From assembly GCA_028023455.1 (NCBI GenBank), contig JAQFVV010000001.1, positions 20,083,611 through 20,147,610 on the forward strand: a stretch of 64,000 nucleotides of DNA, in the 5' to 3' direction. A program made the position numbers and the translations under genes. The notes below the pieces were generated by a model, which had not been told where the DNA came from, made no database searches, and saw nothing but the letters and a program-made list of their open reading frames with translations. The DNA comes from Epiperipatus broadwayi. Taxonomy: Eukaryota; Onychophora; Udeonychophora; Euonychophora; Peripatidae. This document shows, one piece after another, positions 1 through 11,987 of this stretch; position 1 is the stretch's first letter; every line of letters starts with the position of its first letter.

Positions 1-1189
1 TATGGCAAATAGTTGGAAAATTGCGATTCTAATCATGGCATATTTGCCACTCGTCAAGGCTTCACTCATTGACAGTATATTTTTTTAGAGGGCATGACTC
101 TTTCTGTGATTTCCTGTCTGATTTGTCCCAGATAAGGCAATTATAAAAAATATGTTTGATCGTCTCCTCTTCTGATTGGCACAGATTACTTACATATTGT
201 GTTTAATTTGGAAAATCCTCTTCTGGTCACTAAGAATTGTTTTGTAAGAAGTCAATTTTGTATTTAATTATAAAATCTACATACTTGGCCTCAAAACTAC
301 ATTGCTTTGCTTTTCTGATTAACATTTTTGTTGTAATTTTAAGCTCAGTTGGCAATTTTACATTTTCAAGATGAAAATACTTGTAAACATCCCAGTATGT
401 GTTCATGGCCTCTATTATTGTTCTTGTGACTTTGAAACACTGATTTATATGCTTTGATAGTTCTGACATCCATTTTCTCGGCATTGGTGGCAGTGTGTCT
501 GTGAGCTCTATTTTATCGTGAGACAATTCCATAGGCATGATCGTATACATTGCTCTTAATATTCTTAATGCCCTTTGTATGTAAAATACACAAATGTCAT
601 GGATACTAAGTTCATTCAGGTTCCTCAGTTTTTGCACATTATCTAAGCTGATGGATATTCTCTTCCTCTTCCACAATATCTTGGTGCAGATGGGGGTAAT
701 TGTGTTCTGAAAGGAGTTGGTCAGCTTAAAGATTGGCAGGTAATAATTGATGTATGGAAGTACCATCATGTTAATCAGTGTCACTTTGCCAGGGAGTGAC
801 AAGGAGATTGTCAACAGAATACTCATAATCTTCCTGGTTTTTTCCAGTATACTTGTCTGAAGCACTCTTCTCATTGCCATTCTGGATAACACCACAGGGA
901 ATCCAAAAAAGCTCTGTGGTTTTCCCATATATCTTGATGGAACTACAAATCCCCTGTGGAGCTTCCAGACTGCAGATTTATCAGGGTTGGTCATTAGCCT
1001 ATATATCACAGTGTATTTGTCCAGAAGTTGATAAAGTTGTAGCAACCACTTGTGGGATGGGAGGAAGATGGTGATGTCATCCATGTAAGAAATGTGGTGT
1101 ATTTCCTCTCTCAGCACTGGAACAAACACCCCTGGTAATTGTTTTTCTATCTGTTGAATTATTATAAGTTTAAAAAAGAAACAAGGCAT
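1..1189 (-). pseudogene. 5'-truncated Tx1/L1-like LINE, reverse transcriptase C-terminal half
   Basis: Non-LTR retrotransposon reverse transcriptase, the enzyme that copies element RNA at the target site. A 319-codon open frame (230-1189) contains the catalytic YMDD box at residues 35-38, followed by a thumb-like segment with GKVTLINMMVLPYINYYLP (about residues 154-172), typical of L1/Tx1-type LINEs. The upstream palm, fingers and endonuclease are missing, as expected of a 5'-truncated copy. The frame ends at a TAG at 230-232, but coding similarity goes on in the same frame past stops at 230, 227 and 203. There a C-terminal zinc-knuckle-like stretch (ETIKHIFYNC, roughly 110-165) is still readable, until TGA at 62-64. 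The element runs off the window start. Seen: motifs and stops. Inferred: the Tx1/L1 placement, from general motif style only. Dead copy. Confidence 0.8.
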
Positions 1190-1247
1190 ATTTGATGATT
1201 TAAAAAAACACTGCTTGTGTTGATTTTTTTTTCATATGTCAAATGCA

Positions 1248-1295
1248 CTGACCGGGAAGTGAACCTGCTATGCTAGCCACTAGGCCAACAATACA
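1248..1295 (-). repeat. tRNA-derived SINE head fragment
   Basis: Read on the minus strand, this stretch holds TGGCCTAGTGG, a perfect match to the RNA polymerase III A-box consensus, followed closely by GGTTCACTTCC, a B-box-like sequence. The spacing is shorter than in an intact tRNA, so this is a deleted or partial tRNA-derived head, not a functional tRNA gene. It lies just upstream (in the minus direction) of the truncated LINE. Confidence 0.4.
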
Positions 1296-1391
1296 TTGAT
1301 GTGTGTTGATAAATTTAACATTAAAATTCTACAATAATGTGATGTGATGTGACTTCTCCTAAGTTTAAAGGCATACACCCTCTAGTGGCAA

Positions 1392-1392
1392 A

Positions 1393-1452
<60 letters not shown>

Positions 1453-1480
1453 GTTGTTGTTGTTGTTGTTGTTGTTGTTT
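1392..1480. repeat. (ATT)n followed by (GTT)n microsatellite
   Basis: About 20 ATT units run directly into about nine GTT units. A short unique stretch before it (1340-1391) ends in CTCTAGTGGCAAA and resembles sequence at 32430-32470 in its GATGTGATGTGA...CTTCTCCT core, so the microsatellite may be the tail of a SINE-like repeat. The poly-leucine open frame here (1349-1573) is only this microsatellite in translation. Confidence 0.9.
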
Positions 1481-4400
1481 TTGTTATATAAGGTCAATTA
1501 TCCAGACCAATTAATAAAGTTATTTATAATTTATATGTTTTCACTTTCAAACCCTTTAATATTATACAATTAGTGTATCTTAATCATTTCTATATAAATC
1601 AAATTGCAATAAACAATATATATATATATAGTTTGCATTCGTATTTTCTTTTCACTGTTCTATAATTCTGGGATCCTTAATTTAGTAAACATTTAAATAT
1701 GTCAATTAAACTGTAATTAAAAAATAATAATACAACCAAAATATAATATTTGATTTTATCATAAAGTTTGAGTCATTCATAAATGTTAGATAAATATTAA
1801 GGAGTATAATCAATATTAAAAACTTTTCTTTTAATTTTTATGGCAGTGTTACTTAATATAAATATATTAAATAACCTCAATATTACCAGTATTATTTTAA
1901 ATTCAGTTGGACCAGGTCACTATATCTCATATATATCTTTATTATATAAAATAATACTGAATTATTTAGTATAAAATACTTAATATAAAATAGTTAATAC
2001 TGAGTAAAGTGATAACTGTCTTTGAACTCAATGTTATTCAATACCATAAACATTTTTACTCAATTATATCAGAAATTCTACTTTAAAAGAAAATAAAAAC
2101 ATAATGGTTACTAAATTGTTTTGTTTTATAAATAAAAAATTACAATATATTTCTTAAATTAATATTGATAAATAGAAAGTGAAGAAAGATTTTAAAAATA
2201 ATTCTTAATAAATAAATATTGCTCATCATAATTTCTGCCACATCACTGAAAAAAATTATTATAAACATTATATTTGGTACCAAATATTTCAAAATAAAAT
2301 TATTTTTAAAAAAATTCATTTCAGTTTTATATAATAAGTTAGTATATTAATATAATCATGAATTAAATGTGTCTTACTGAAAGATACAAAAATGCCACAT
2401 ATGTTTCTGACATTGCTAGTTGTCCATTCCTGATAAAGGTATAATGTTATTATATGATAGTGCAAAAAAGTAAGTTCTATATGATTATAATAAATTTGTT
2501 GTCTAATGTTTATTGATATTTAAAATTATTTATTTTTGTATAAAACAAACTGCCTTTTATTATTTCCATTTTAGAAATTATAACTATAAAACATAAAAAC
2601 CAATTGAATTCTAAGCTTTTTTTTTTTAATTATATAAACTGAACTCCTTAATGTGAAAAAGTATCGATTTTCAACATTAAATTGTTAATTAAAAAAAATA
2701 GTGGTTAAAATCATAAGTTAAATACATCAAGATAGTTCACAATAATCACATTAGCAAAAACAAAAAAAAAAAAATATAACAATAAAATTTTGAAAAATCT
2801 TATTTTACTACATTAATAAAATAAAGTTTATTTTACATTATAATATTAATTTTTTATTAATATTAGTGTACTTTATTAAATAAAGTAAAAACGCAAGATT
2901 TATTTTTTTAATATGTGATCATGTTCAATGCAACAACTTTCAATAAAGAAATAAACTTTTATTTTTATGTGTGATAAATTGTTTTAATTCCACAATCTAT
3001 TTAGAAAAAATATTGGCTGTCATTCAGACTTTCTTCTTGGAAGTGTCAAGAACTGGCATCATCTTTAATCTCTTAAAATAACAGAGCTCCGATTTTTTAT
3101 AGCAATAAGAATTAGTTTTTCTAAGGCAAGACAGTAGTCAATTTAATGGAAATATTCCAAATGTTTTAGCAATTTCTTTTTTAAAAAACTACTATTTGAT
3201 AATAAAGTATTATTGTTTGAATACAATATTCTATTTTCTATATATATATATTCTTTTCATTTAGAGATTTTTCATAAATATATATTAATTTTTATAAGAA
3301 CACTACAATTATTTGTATCTAAAATATAAATGCATGTACTTCTCTTTATAGATGTAAACATAAAATGCAGTATATTTACATTATCCATCACTATAATGAA
3401 CCTCAAAGAAATTATTATCTATAACAGCAGTTTCCAATTTATTTTAATCACAAAAATCATTTTTACCTTCATAAAATTGTGGAATAGTCTTACGTTTTGC
3501 TAATTATAAACAAAACAACAAATCAAAAATAATTTATTGAAAAAACAATTTTAAAAATATGAAGGATTAAACTTTTAGTTTAATATTATTTCAAAATTTG
3601 TTTTTAATTGTGGATAACTGAATTTCAATACCATCAGATACAATCTATTTGATTATGTATTTTATATTATATTTATTTATATTTTGTATTATAATAATAT
3701 AGCGTGAAAGTTTTTCATACAAATTTTGAACTAATAATTAGTAATTAGGAATCCCAGCCCTATGGTGTCACAATGGTATTAGCTTAAGCTACATTTAATT
3801 TAAAACAGAACACTTTACTTTTTAAATATAACATTTATTAATTCTCGAGAATGTTATTTAAAAAATCATAAATGTTCTGATAAAACTGATGCCAGGATTT
3901 TAACAAAACATTTATTTTACAAGAGTTCAAATTGTTTATATTATGTTGGTAGTTGATATCAAATATACTACAATTTACATTTAGCACTAGAAAGAATAAA
4001 ACTATTTATTCTCTTATTGTTTATTTCAAATAATCTTAGTGCATTTATATAAATTATTACAAAATTTAATTTTATTAAAATAATACTATATGTTCTGTTA
4101 TTAAAATGGGTCTATTATTGTCTGTGCCATACACAAAAAAAATTTCATTATTTTTTTTTTTTAAATCTTTAAAAAAAATTTTCACTGGACATTATGTATA
4201 TATATGTAGTTTTCAGCATTTTTATAGCAACTCTTTGAGTGACATCCATTGTTAGAGCAGTGGAAGAAGTAGTCTATCTAAATTCTCAGTACAATATTAA
4301 TATTAACAAAAACTAAACACATATATAGATGAACCCAAAATATACATTATATTTTTCCTAAAAATCTTCACTTTAAAATCTAATTATAAAATTAAAATAT

Positions 4401-6180
4401 TAATTGAAATTAAACTTATATGCATGCATAAAATATATAATAATAATAAAATTAAATACTATGAAGTTTATCATAATGGCCATCATAAGCATGGCATATC
4501 ACAAGTTGAAATCATACAAAATTTGAATATTTTATTAATATTTTTATTAATAGGTTCATTTTTTTTTTTTCTTTACTGCTCATTTTACTAGATTGCATGA
4601 AAATGACAAAGGCAGAATTTTTTTATCAGCCAGACTCATTACTTAAATGGGCTAAAAAAGTGTCGAGGATTCACATTTCAAAGCCTTCATCCTGATAAAA
4701 AAATAATCAGAATATCAGGTCATAAGTATTCAATTTTATTTTTTTTAATTATTAGAATAGAATTTTTAATTTTTTTAATTATTTAATAAATGGTATAATT
4801 TCTTATTGTGTTTGCATTTGTATTTGTATGTCTGTGTAGTATATAAATTATGTAATATTAAACCATTTATGTTCTTTATTATACAGTATATAAATTTGTA
4901 TTCAAATGTAATAAATGACTCCAGTGTAATTTCGGAGCTCTGATCAAAGTTTGAGGCAACATTATTTTATAAACATAATGATTCTCAAAAGATTTAATAA
5001 TTTATTCATGTGTTTATATTTGTATTAGGGTCTTTGTGTTTGCAATTGCATGTCTGCATTTGTATAACAAGTAATGATTTACATATATAAAGTTAATGTA
5101 TTATAGAGCAGTGTGATGTAAATTTTAAGACTGATTATCAGATGTACAGAAAGTTTTCAGTTTATAAAGCAATCACAAAATTTACTGGGCATAGTACTGT
5201 GTGAAAATATAAACACTTAAACCCAATAAAGGGAGATTTCAAATGGTGATTGTGTGGTGATAACCACAATGATTGTGTGGTGAAAACCACAATGATTATG
5301 TATATACCACATGGAATTGTATGCAAACAAAGAATCAAAGTCTGATTCTTTCCTATGCCTTTACTCATGTTGTGGAGTTTGTAGTTTTGCCACATCTTGC
5401 ATCACATTATTTTCAAGTCTATAGCTAGAAAATGAGCTTATGCAAATAATCTCTGTGGAACAATAAATATAACAAGACAGAATCACTGGTGTACACAAAA
5501 AAATAAAATGAAGAGATGAAACTCATTTTAACATTAATACAAACAGTAGCCTACAATTTCTAGTTTTAGATAGACAAGAAGCCAATTGTCATGATGACCA
5601 CCGCATATCCACTTTCTGGAAATGATTTGCTTCATATATTTTAATAGTATGAATCTTTATCTTATATAAGCCTTGAGATTTGTTAACTTTTGAGGTACAA
5701 AATAAAAATAATTCTTTTGTAACTAGTTTTGGAGATTCTGAAGCTATAGATTATCTCAGTTAAGAAGTATTAGATATGGTTTGAAAGATAATTTTGTGAA
5801 GAATACAAAGAAATTATCAATGATGACGAAGTATAAACTTAATTAATGATAAATTAAAAATTATGAACAAACAATAAAGTAATAATTATTTTGGATGTTG
5901 AAATTTTTTTTCTTTATTTTTTATTAGTAATAATTATTTGTCTTACTCTTATTGTTTTCCTTAGAAAAAAATATCAATGCAAAGCTTTTTGCTCTAACAT
6001 TATTAAAACTGAAGTTATTGTAAAAATTGTGTCTCAAGTCAGTTTCTTTTAAAAATTCAATATGTTACCAAAGACCATAAATTAGTTAACCTTTGGGACA
6101 CTTCTTGCAAATTATTTCATTTTTTTACCAATTCGCCCTGGGGTAAATATTTTTGTAAGTATTATACATTAAAATGGCTA
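1481..6180. other. AT-rich sequence without recognisable gene
   Basis: I see no coding region, RNA gene or recognisable mobile element here. The stretch has poly-A/poly-T runs, short TA tracts (1617-1630, 3237-3252) and a small local repeat at 5240-5310, where a TGTGGTGA-AACCACAATGATT unit occurs about twice. A 77-codon minus-strand frame (5162-5395) runs through that small repeat and has no family signature. Confidence 0.5.
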
Positions 6181-6199
6181 TTAAATGGTATCATCATCA

Positions 6200-6757
6200 T
6201 CAACCATTATCAATCCAATGCAGGATTAAGGTCTCTCTAAGTTCAATCCATCTTTTCCTATCTTTAGCTTCTCTTCTCCACATCACCCCTGCACACTTTC
6301 TTATTTCATCCATCCATCTCACATGTGGTCTCTTTCTGGGTTTTTTACAATCTCTTGGAATCCAGTTTAAAATTTCAATTGTCCATCTATTATCATCTCT
6401 TCTAGCAATATGTCCAGCCCAACTCCACTTCAGTCTTTTAATTTTTTCAATGAGGTCAGTAACACCTGTTTGTACTCTAACCCATGCATTGCATTTTTGA
6501 TCTCTGTTTGTTACTCCCAACATGCATCTCTCCATACTTCTTTGAGTGGTCTAAAGTCTCTGTATTGCTCTTCTAATAAGTGTCCAAGTCTCAGATCCAT
6601 AAGTAAGAACTGCTAAAACACATTTATTAAAAACCTTCCTTTTCAAACACTTAGGCATATTTCATTTTAGTATCAAGTTATTTGCACCAAAAGCACTCCA
6701 ACCAAGTTTAATTCTATGATTAATTTCATCCATTATGTTTCCATCTATATTAATAAT
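6200..6757 (-). pseudogene. RTE C-terminal domain
   Basis: Continues in the same frame as the polymerase core. It carries YGSETW, then SMERCMLGVTNRD, then TGVTDLIEKIKRLKW-WAGHIARR and RWTIEILNW with PRKRPHVRWMDEI, the conserved tail of RTE-type LINE proteins. Two nonsense codons lie in it (TGA 6662-6664, TAG 6551-6553). The natural stop at 6200 sits in the ATG/TGA tandem that marks the element 3' end. An open frame on the opposite strand here is only an overlap shadow. Confidence 0.85.
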
Positions 6758-7575
6758 CTAACCAAGGTATTTGTAACTGTTAACTTCTAACTCATCATAA
6801 TCAATCTTTATTTTCATATTTTGAGAAAATCTATTAAACATTACTTTAGTCTTTTTAACATTTATCTTTAGTCCTACTTTCCTACTTTCATCTGATAACT
6901 CCTGCAACATTTCCTGTAGCTCTAAAGCATTATTTGCAAAAACAACTACATCATCTGCAAAATCTAAATGACTTAAATAATCTCCATTTACTTTCACTCC
7001 TTTAGCTTCCCATTTTAATCCACAAAATACTTCTTGCAGCATTGCTGTAAAAAGTTTTGGAGATATGGAGTCACCCTGTCTTACACCCTTTTCAATGTTG
7101 ATTTTCCTACTATCATTATGTAATCTAATTGTTGCTGTTGCATTTTTATAAATATTCTTTAAAATATGACAATATTCTGGATCTACACCTTGATGATCCA
7201 ATGCTTTAATCACTGAAGAAATGTTTATAGAATCAAATGCCTTTTCATAATCTACAAATCCTAAGCATAATGGCAACTCATATTCATTTGTCCTTTCTAT
7301 AACTTCTCTCAATACCTGGATATGATCTACTGTACTAAAACCACTTTTAAATCCAGCTTGTTCTCTTGGTTGGTGGAAATCCAGTGTTTTCTGTAGACGA
7401 GTTGTAATTATCTTAGTAAAAATTTTGTATAAAACTGATAAAAGACTGATAGGTCTGTAATTTCTAATATCTTCTTTATCACCTTTTTTAAATATTAATA
7501 TTAATACTGCATTCTTCCAATCATCTGGTACATCTTTATCATTTAGACATTTGGTATATAACTTTGCTAAAAAAA
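6758..7575 (-). pseudogene. RTE reverse transcriptase core (palm)
   Basis: Catalytic palm of the LINE polymerase. After the frameshift, the frame reads through NYRPISLLSVLYKIF and REQAGFKSGFSTVDH. Within the stretch 6758-7312 it then reads through DYEKAFDS (residues 21-28, first catalytic Asp), RQGDSISP (78-85) and FADD (118-121, the metal-binding Asp pair). This motif series matches the RTE clade, which favours QGDxISPKLF. The frame stops at TAG (6758-6760) after KYLG, where a Gln codon is the likely ancestral state (CAG to TAG). The active-site residues are intact; only frame damage silences it. Confidence 0.88.
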
Positions 7576-8310
7576 TTATATTTCTTCACCTGCTTCTTTT
7601 AATATATCAATTATAATTCCATCATTACCTGGAGCCTTCCCTTTCTTCATAAATTTAATTGCATGTCTCACTTCCTCATTCAAAATTCTGGGCAATTCAG
7701 AAGATATAATAGGTATAGGAGGCACTTGTTCTTTATTACTATATAATTCTTGATAGAAGTCTTCTACACATTTCATGATGTCATCTCTCTTTTTAGTAAT
7801 AATGCCATCTTTTTTTCTTATTGCAGATATAAATTTCCTACCAATACCAAAATGTTGTTTTACACTCTTTAGACTTTTATTCTCTTCTACAGCTTTCCTT
7901 GCTAGTTCACAATTATACTTTCTTATATCATTTTCAACTCTTTTCTGCACCATTTTACAAAATTCGAGATATTCAATCTTTTTTAATGCATCATTGTTGT
8001 ATATCCTCATATTCCTTCTTTTCTTCATAAATTCTCTAGTCTCAGTAGAAATTTTATTGGTCAATTGCTGCTTTTTTCTACCAGCTATCTTTGTTGCAGT
8101 TTTTAAAAGTGTATCAGTTATTTTCCTATTAATGTCATTCAAATCTGAATCATGTTCAAAATCTACTAATACTTGAAACTGATTTGTAAGTTCTAATTTA
8201 AATTCATTAGAATGTTTCTGAAGATTAGGAATATCAACTGTAAATATTGTTTTTCTTAATAATTTTTGTCTCTCTAGTTTTGCATTAACATGTATCTTAC
8301 ATCTTACTAA
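7576..8310 (-). pseudogene. RTE linker and reverse transcriptase N-terminal part
   Basis: In frame with the endonuclease and directly after its TGA. The open stretch covers the Lys/Arg-rich linker between endonuclease and reverse transcriptase (LVRCKIHVNA onward) and reaches the conserved GKAPGNDGI box of the RTE polymerase. It ends at TAA (7576-7578) within AGGEE-type sequence. Beyond that point the protein resumes in another frame (FLAKLYTKCLNDK...), so one small insertion or deletion near 7570-7580 splits the polymerase. An ATG is not needed: this is an internal segment of a single polyprotein. Confidence 0.85.
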
Positions 8311-9246
8311 TCAATGATCACTTCCTGTGTTAAATTTATTAAGAACATTACAATCTTGAAATATGTATTTTCTGTTAGTCAAAATATAATCCAATTCTGC
8401 TGTACCTTCATTTGGATGCTTCCATGTCCATTTCCTTTTAACATTTTTCTCAAAAAAAAAGTTCATAATATAAAGTTTTTCTTTTTTTGCAAACTCCACA
8501 AGTCTATGTCCTCTCTCATTTCTATTACCATAACCAAAATTACCTACAGCACTTTCATCTTTCATTTGTTTACCAATTCTAGCATTAAAGTCTCCCATAA
8601 CAATTTTAAAATGTTGTTTACTCTGATCAAAAGCCTTTTGTACATCCATATAAAAATCTTCTACTACTTCATCACTATGAGACCTTGTTGGGGCATAAAC
8701 CTGAATTATCTGCATTTGGTATCTGCTATTAAGTTGTATAACTAATCTTGCCACTCTGTCCGATACACCATCAATCTCCACAATGTTGTTCTTCCATTTT
8801 TTATTTATAATGAATCCTACTCCACTTGTATTTCCAATATTTGTGCCTTTATAGTAGAGTATATGTCCACTTTTTAAATCAATTGTTTCTTCACCTTTTC
8901 TTCTAACTTCACAAAGTCCAATAATGTCCCATTTAATATGAGACAGTTCTTCTTCTAACTCTTGCAATCTTCCTTCACTTGAAAGTGATCTGCAGTTGTA
9001 AGTACCTAAATAAAAAGTCATCATCAAATGGCAGCCTGGGTCCACAATCAGGGGATTCTTAGCACCCTCCATCTTTGGCCACCAACTGCTGCCTTGGTTG
9101 TTCACTTTACAGCCTCCTGTGAATAAGGGCCATGATTTATTTTTGTTTGTCAAGATTGTATATATTGAAAAAAATATTCCTAAACTCGGAGGTAAAAAAC
9201 CAACAAACTCACCATGCTGGCTAATGTGTGTTGGTGAGCAGCCCAT
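8311..9246 (-). pseudogene. RTE endonuclease (APE/EEP type) domain
   Basis: Encodes the nicking endonuclease of the RTE LINE. Motifs in the 311-codon frame, in order: GTYNCRS (residues 81-87, substrate-binding Asn), CEVRR (112-116, metal-binding Glu), YAPTR (184-188), GDFNARIG (218-225), ELDYILTNR (284-292) and GSDH (308-311, catalytic His). All catalytic residues expected of the exonuclease-endonuclease-phosphatase fold are present. Translation probably began near Met76 (MTFYLGTYN); the first 75 residues look like translated 5' leader. The frame stops at TGA right after GSDH where most relatives have an Arg codon, so a CGA-to-TGA transition is likely. The downstream frame continues without shift into the reverse transcriptase part. 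Confidence 0.88.
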
Positions 9247-9439
9247 CCATGTTCATATACTATATGAATAATCACATAGTAATAACAGCTGCAATGACAA
9301 GAATGTATGGAGTGGACATTAGGAATTTGCCCTGCTCAGTTCCTTTAAGGCCTCCAAGAGTAATCAAAGGGTCTCCTTACAGTTAATAGCAAACTCCTTT
9401 CTGCACCCTAAAATGGTATATATTATATATAATTTTCGC

Positions 9440-11000
9440 TAAAAAATTTGTGCTAGAAGGTGGGAAACTCAAATTTCCCATTCTTACAATAGATTTGAGA
9501 ACCAAAATCAGAGAATTTGATGAAAGATGTGATATGAGATTTAGTGAACTGGCAAACAAGTTTGAAAAGACACAAGAAAAATGGGAACAATTTCAAAGAA
9601 ATAGAAACAGATGTAGAAAGCTCACAAGAAGAAGGTATTAAATTATGATAAAGATATGATAAAAGGGAAAAAGTCAATGATAGTTTTAAAGAAGCATGTT
9701 AACGCTATTAAGATAGGCTGCAGATGTTCAAAATAGATTAATGATTGAATACAAAGAGATAGGTAAAAGACAGAGCAAAGTGGATTATGAAACAAAGAAA
9801 ATGCAGAAAGACTTTAAAATCAAAGTAGAATAGAGAGTATAAAGAATCAGATGGTTAATGTTCAACAACTTAGACAGGAAGAGATAGGAAACCTAAAGCA
9901 AAGTATACAAGAGATTGAAAACAGTTGAAGAAAACATGAAGATTTTGATAATAGTCTTGAAAGTCAAAAAAAACCTATAGTGAATGAGATGAAATAATAC
10001 AAAATCATGAGCAGGATTTAGGTAGCAAGACATTAGTTCTACAAAGTAGGTTGAAAAAAATTGCAGGTACTATTTTGTCAAGTGGCAGGTCATGCACTCA
10101 ACATAGAGGGAATGGAGTGAGCTTGAAGAATAACCTGAAAGATGACAAAAATGGGGAACCCATCTCATCCTTAGCAAGATATAATCCTAGGCTGAAGGCA
10201 AAGAGAAATAATAATGTTGAAGGAAGAAACCCTATCATAGCAAGGTACATATAGCTCAGTATTTAGAGGTGAATATGAGAACCCCACAGAGTGTTTACAT
10301 GCATTAGAAAAGCTATTCTCCTTAACTAGATTTAAAAAAAGGGAAAAACTCATGATTACAAGATACCACTTACATGTATTATCCAAACCAAAGACTTACG
10401 AGTACATCAAATTCAAGTTGCTTTTGAGTTTTGGAGGGAACACAAGCACTCAAATATGATCTTAATAAATGTAGTTATACCCAGTTTTTTTTTTCAGAAT
10501 CAAGTTGCAACACTGAAGATGTTGACTATCTTTCCTTTGTCAGAAAACCAAATTTTCAGAATTGTTAGATAAAACCTTCCTAGGCATGTTGAACAGGTTC
10601 TTAAAGTGGTTGACCAATATACTGTAGAAGTACCAGATACGTTAGAACCTTAGAAGCTAGTGAAGGCCTATCCAGGAATACTCCAAGACTAACAAAAAAA
10701 ATATAGGATATAGTCTCCAGCATACAAGTAGACAGAATGCAGACTGGTCAAACCCCATCAGCGATGATATGAACAGATCACAATAGTTTCAGAAAATAGA
10801 CATGTAGGTAGTGATTAACATTAGATCAGAGGTGATGTTCAAGTGGCAGAGTGGTACATTAATGGCAATTCAGAGTATTTTGCCAAAATTATTGAAGGCT
10901 AGGTCTAAGTCTAGTCCATTAAACTAATATGGGCCAATGGTGATCATGTACTGGTGACCCATCTCTACAATATCACTACTCAACTTGATCTTCAACGACA
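9440..11000 (+). pseudogene. Decayed Gag-like retroelement reading frame
   Basis: A relic of a retroelement structural protein. Short open pieces in all three plus frames join in order. First comes a Lys/Glu/Gln-rich, coiled-coil-like part (9450-9960). Then follow GEYENPTECLHALEKLFSLT (from 10268), FEFWREHKHSN (from 10422) and QVATLKMLTIFPLSENQIF with LPRHVEQVLKVVDQYTVE (from 10501). Last is LEASEGLSRNTPRLTK near 10650. The order and wording (a W...HK.SN segment, then PL.E.QI..I) resemble Gag proteins of LTR retrotransposons. A degenerate stretch near 10850-10920 (NGNSEYFAKIIEG) might be a protease remnant, which is weak. Many stops and at least four frameshifts: long dead. No reverse transcriptase or integrase is visible next to it. 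The Gag assignment is an inference from motif style. Confidence 0.5.
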
Positions 11001-11985
11001 TATGAGAAAAAAAAACATGTATACATTTTATGCAAAATTAATTTTTAAGTATTACTGTGAAATATGTAACAAGAGTATTAATGATTATAAATTATAAAAT
11101 AGTAATGTTCATGTATATTTAAAGAGATTATGTTATAAAAAATCTGTGATTTTGAAGATTGGATTGAGTATTTGATTGTCAGAGTTTGTTTAGCAGTACT
11201 TTCAGTATTGATGATGAATGGAAGGTTTAGTGATTGCCTTGAGGATACAATGTTTTCATGCAACTCTAGCATATGTTCTATCTCAGGCATTGCTCCAACA
11301 CATTTTCTGATTTCCTATTGTTTATCATGGTGCAGTTAATGTAATCCTGCTACAATCCCAGCCTCTACATCTCCAAAAAAGAAGCAAGACATGGTTCTAT
11401 ATTTTCCAGCATCTAAGATTCAAAGGAGCAGGGCTTTGCAATGAGTTTTGCATTTTTATTTTGGGTTGTGCTAGCTTATTGTATTTAAATTGAGGTATTC
11501 CTCTTGGTGTTCATGGTGCATTGTGTATAGTCCAGTGGCTGAATTCTTTATCTCAGAATTGCAGCCTTGTAAAAACTTCTCATGTTAGTGACCTGTAGAA
11601 GCATAAATTTAAAAAGTTTTTAATCTTTATGAAGGGCCATCCCAGATAAAAAAGAAAAAGAGGGGAAATGTCTTCTTACTGGAATTTAAAGCCTATGACA
11701 ATTCCTCCCTAGACAATTTTTGGGGAGGTAAATTCATTGGAGAATCCAAATTTTAAAACATAATAGATAAACAGTATCCAAGCGATGTTTACTTGCCAGG
11801 GAGAGGAGGTCTCAAAAGTCTTATATTAATCTAATGGGGAGGAATGGTCAGAGAAAAGATAACATGGGGTTACTGGACAACATGTAAAAAGAAATTGTAA
11901 GTAATAAGATAGGTATAGAAAGAGAAAAGAAAAGAGATTTTTTTTTTGTCTTTTCTTTTTCATTTTAGGGGAAGGCAGATATAGT
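11000..11985. other. Moderately AT-rich stretch, possible continuation of the Gag-like relic
   Basis: Base composition at 11280-11640 is less A+T-rich than the surroundings, suggesting old element sequence, but I could not recover a recognisable protein in any frame. A 70-codon minus frame (11078-11290) has no family signature. Confidence 0.3.
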
Positions 11986-11987
11986 AT

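Larger units (their letters stand above)
6186..9290 (-). mobile_element. RTE-clade LINE, near full length, inactivated
   Basis: A complete RTE-type layout on the minus strand: apurinic endonuclease, reverse transcriptase and short C-terminal domain in one frame of about 3 kb, ending in a short tandem ATG/TGA repeat (about 6186-6200), the usual RTE 3' end in place of a poly-A tail. The upstream edge (9290 or beyond, perhaps to 9410) is uncertain because the 5' untranslated part has no marker. Damage seen: in-frame TGA at 8311-8313, a frameshift near 7570-7580, TAG at 6758-6760, TGA at 6662-6664 and TAG at 6551-6553. Coding similarity continues cleanly across each, so these are point lesions in a fairly young copy. 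I did not find target-site duplications. Confidence 0.9.

Noticed and set aside
853-1074. 73-codon plus-strand frame
   Set aside because: Shadow on the opposite strand of the LINE reverse transcriptase.
1349-1573. Poly-leucine open reading frame, plus strand
   Set aside because: Entirely produced by the ATT/GTT microsatellite.
8314-8745. 143-codon plus-strand frame (and 7775-8176, 6174-6500, 6410-6616)
   Set aside because: Opposite-strand shadows of the RTE element, whose minus-strand motifs are unambiguous.
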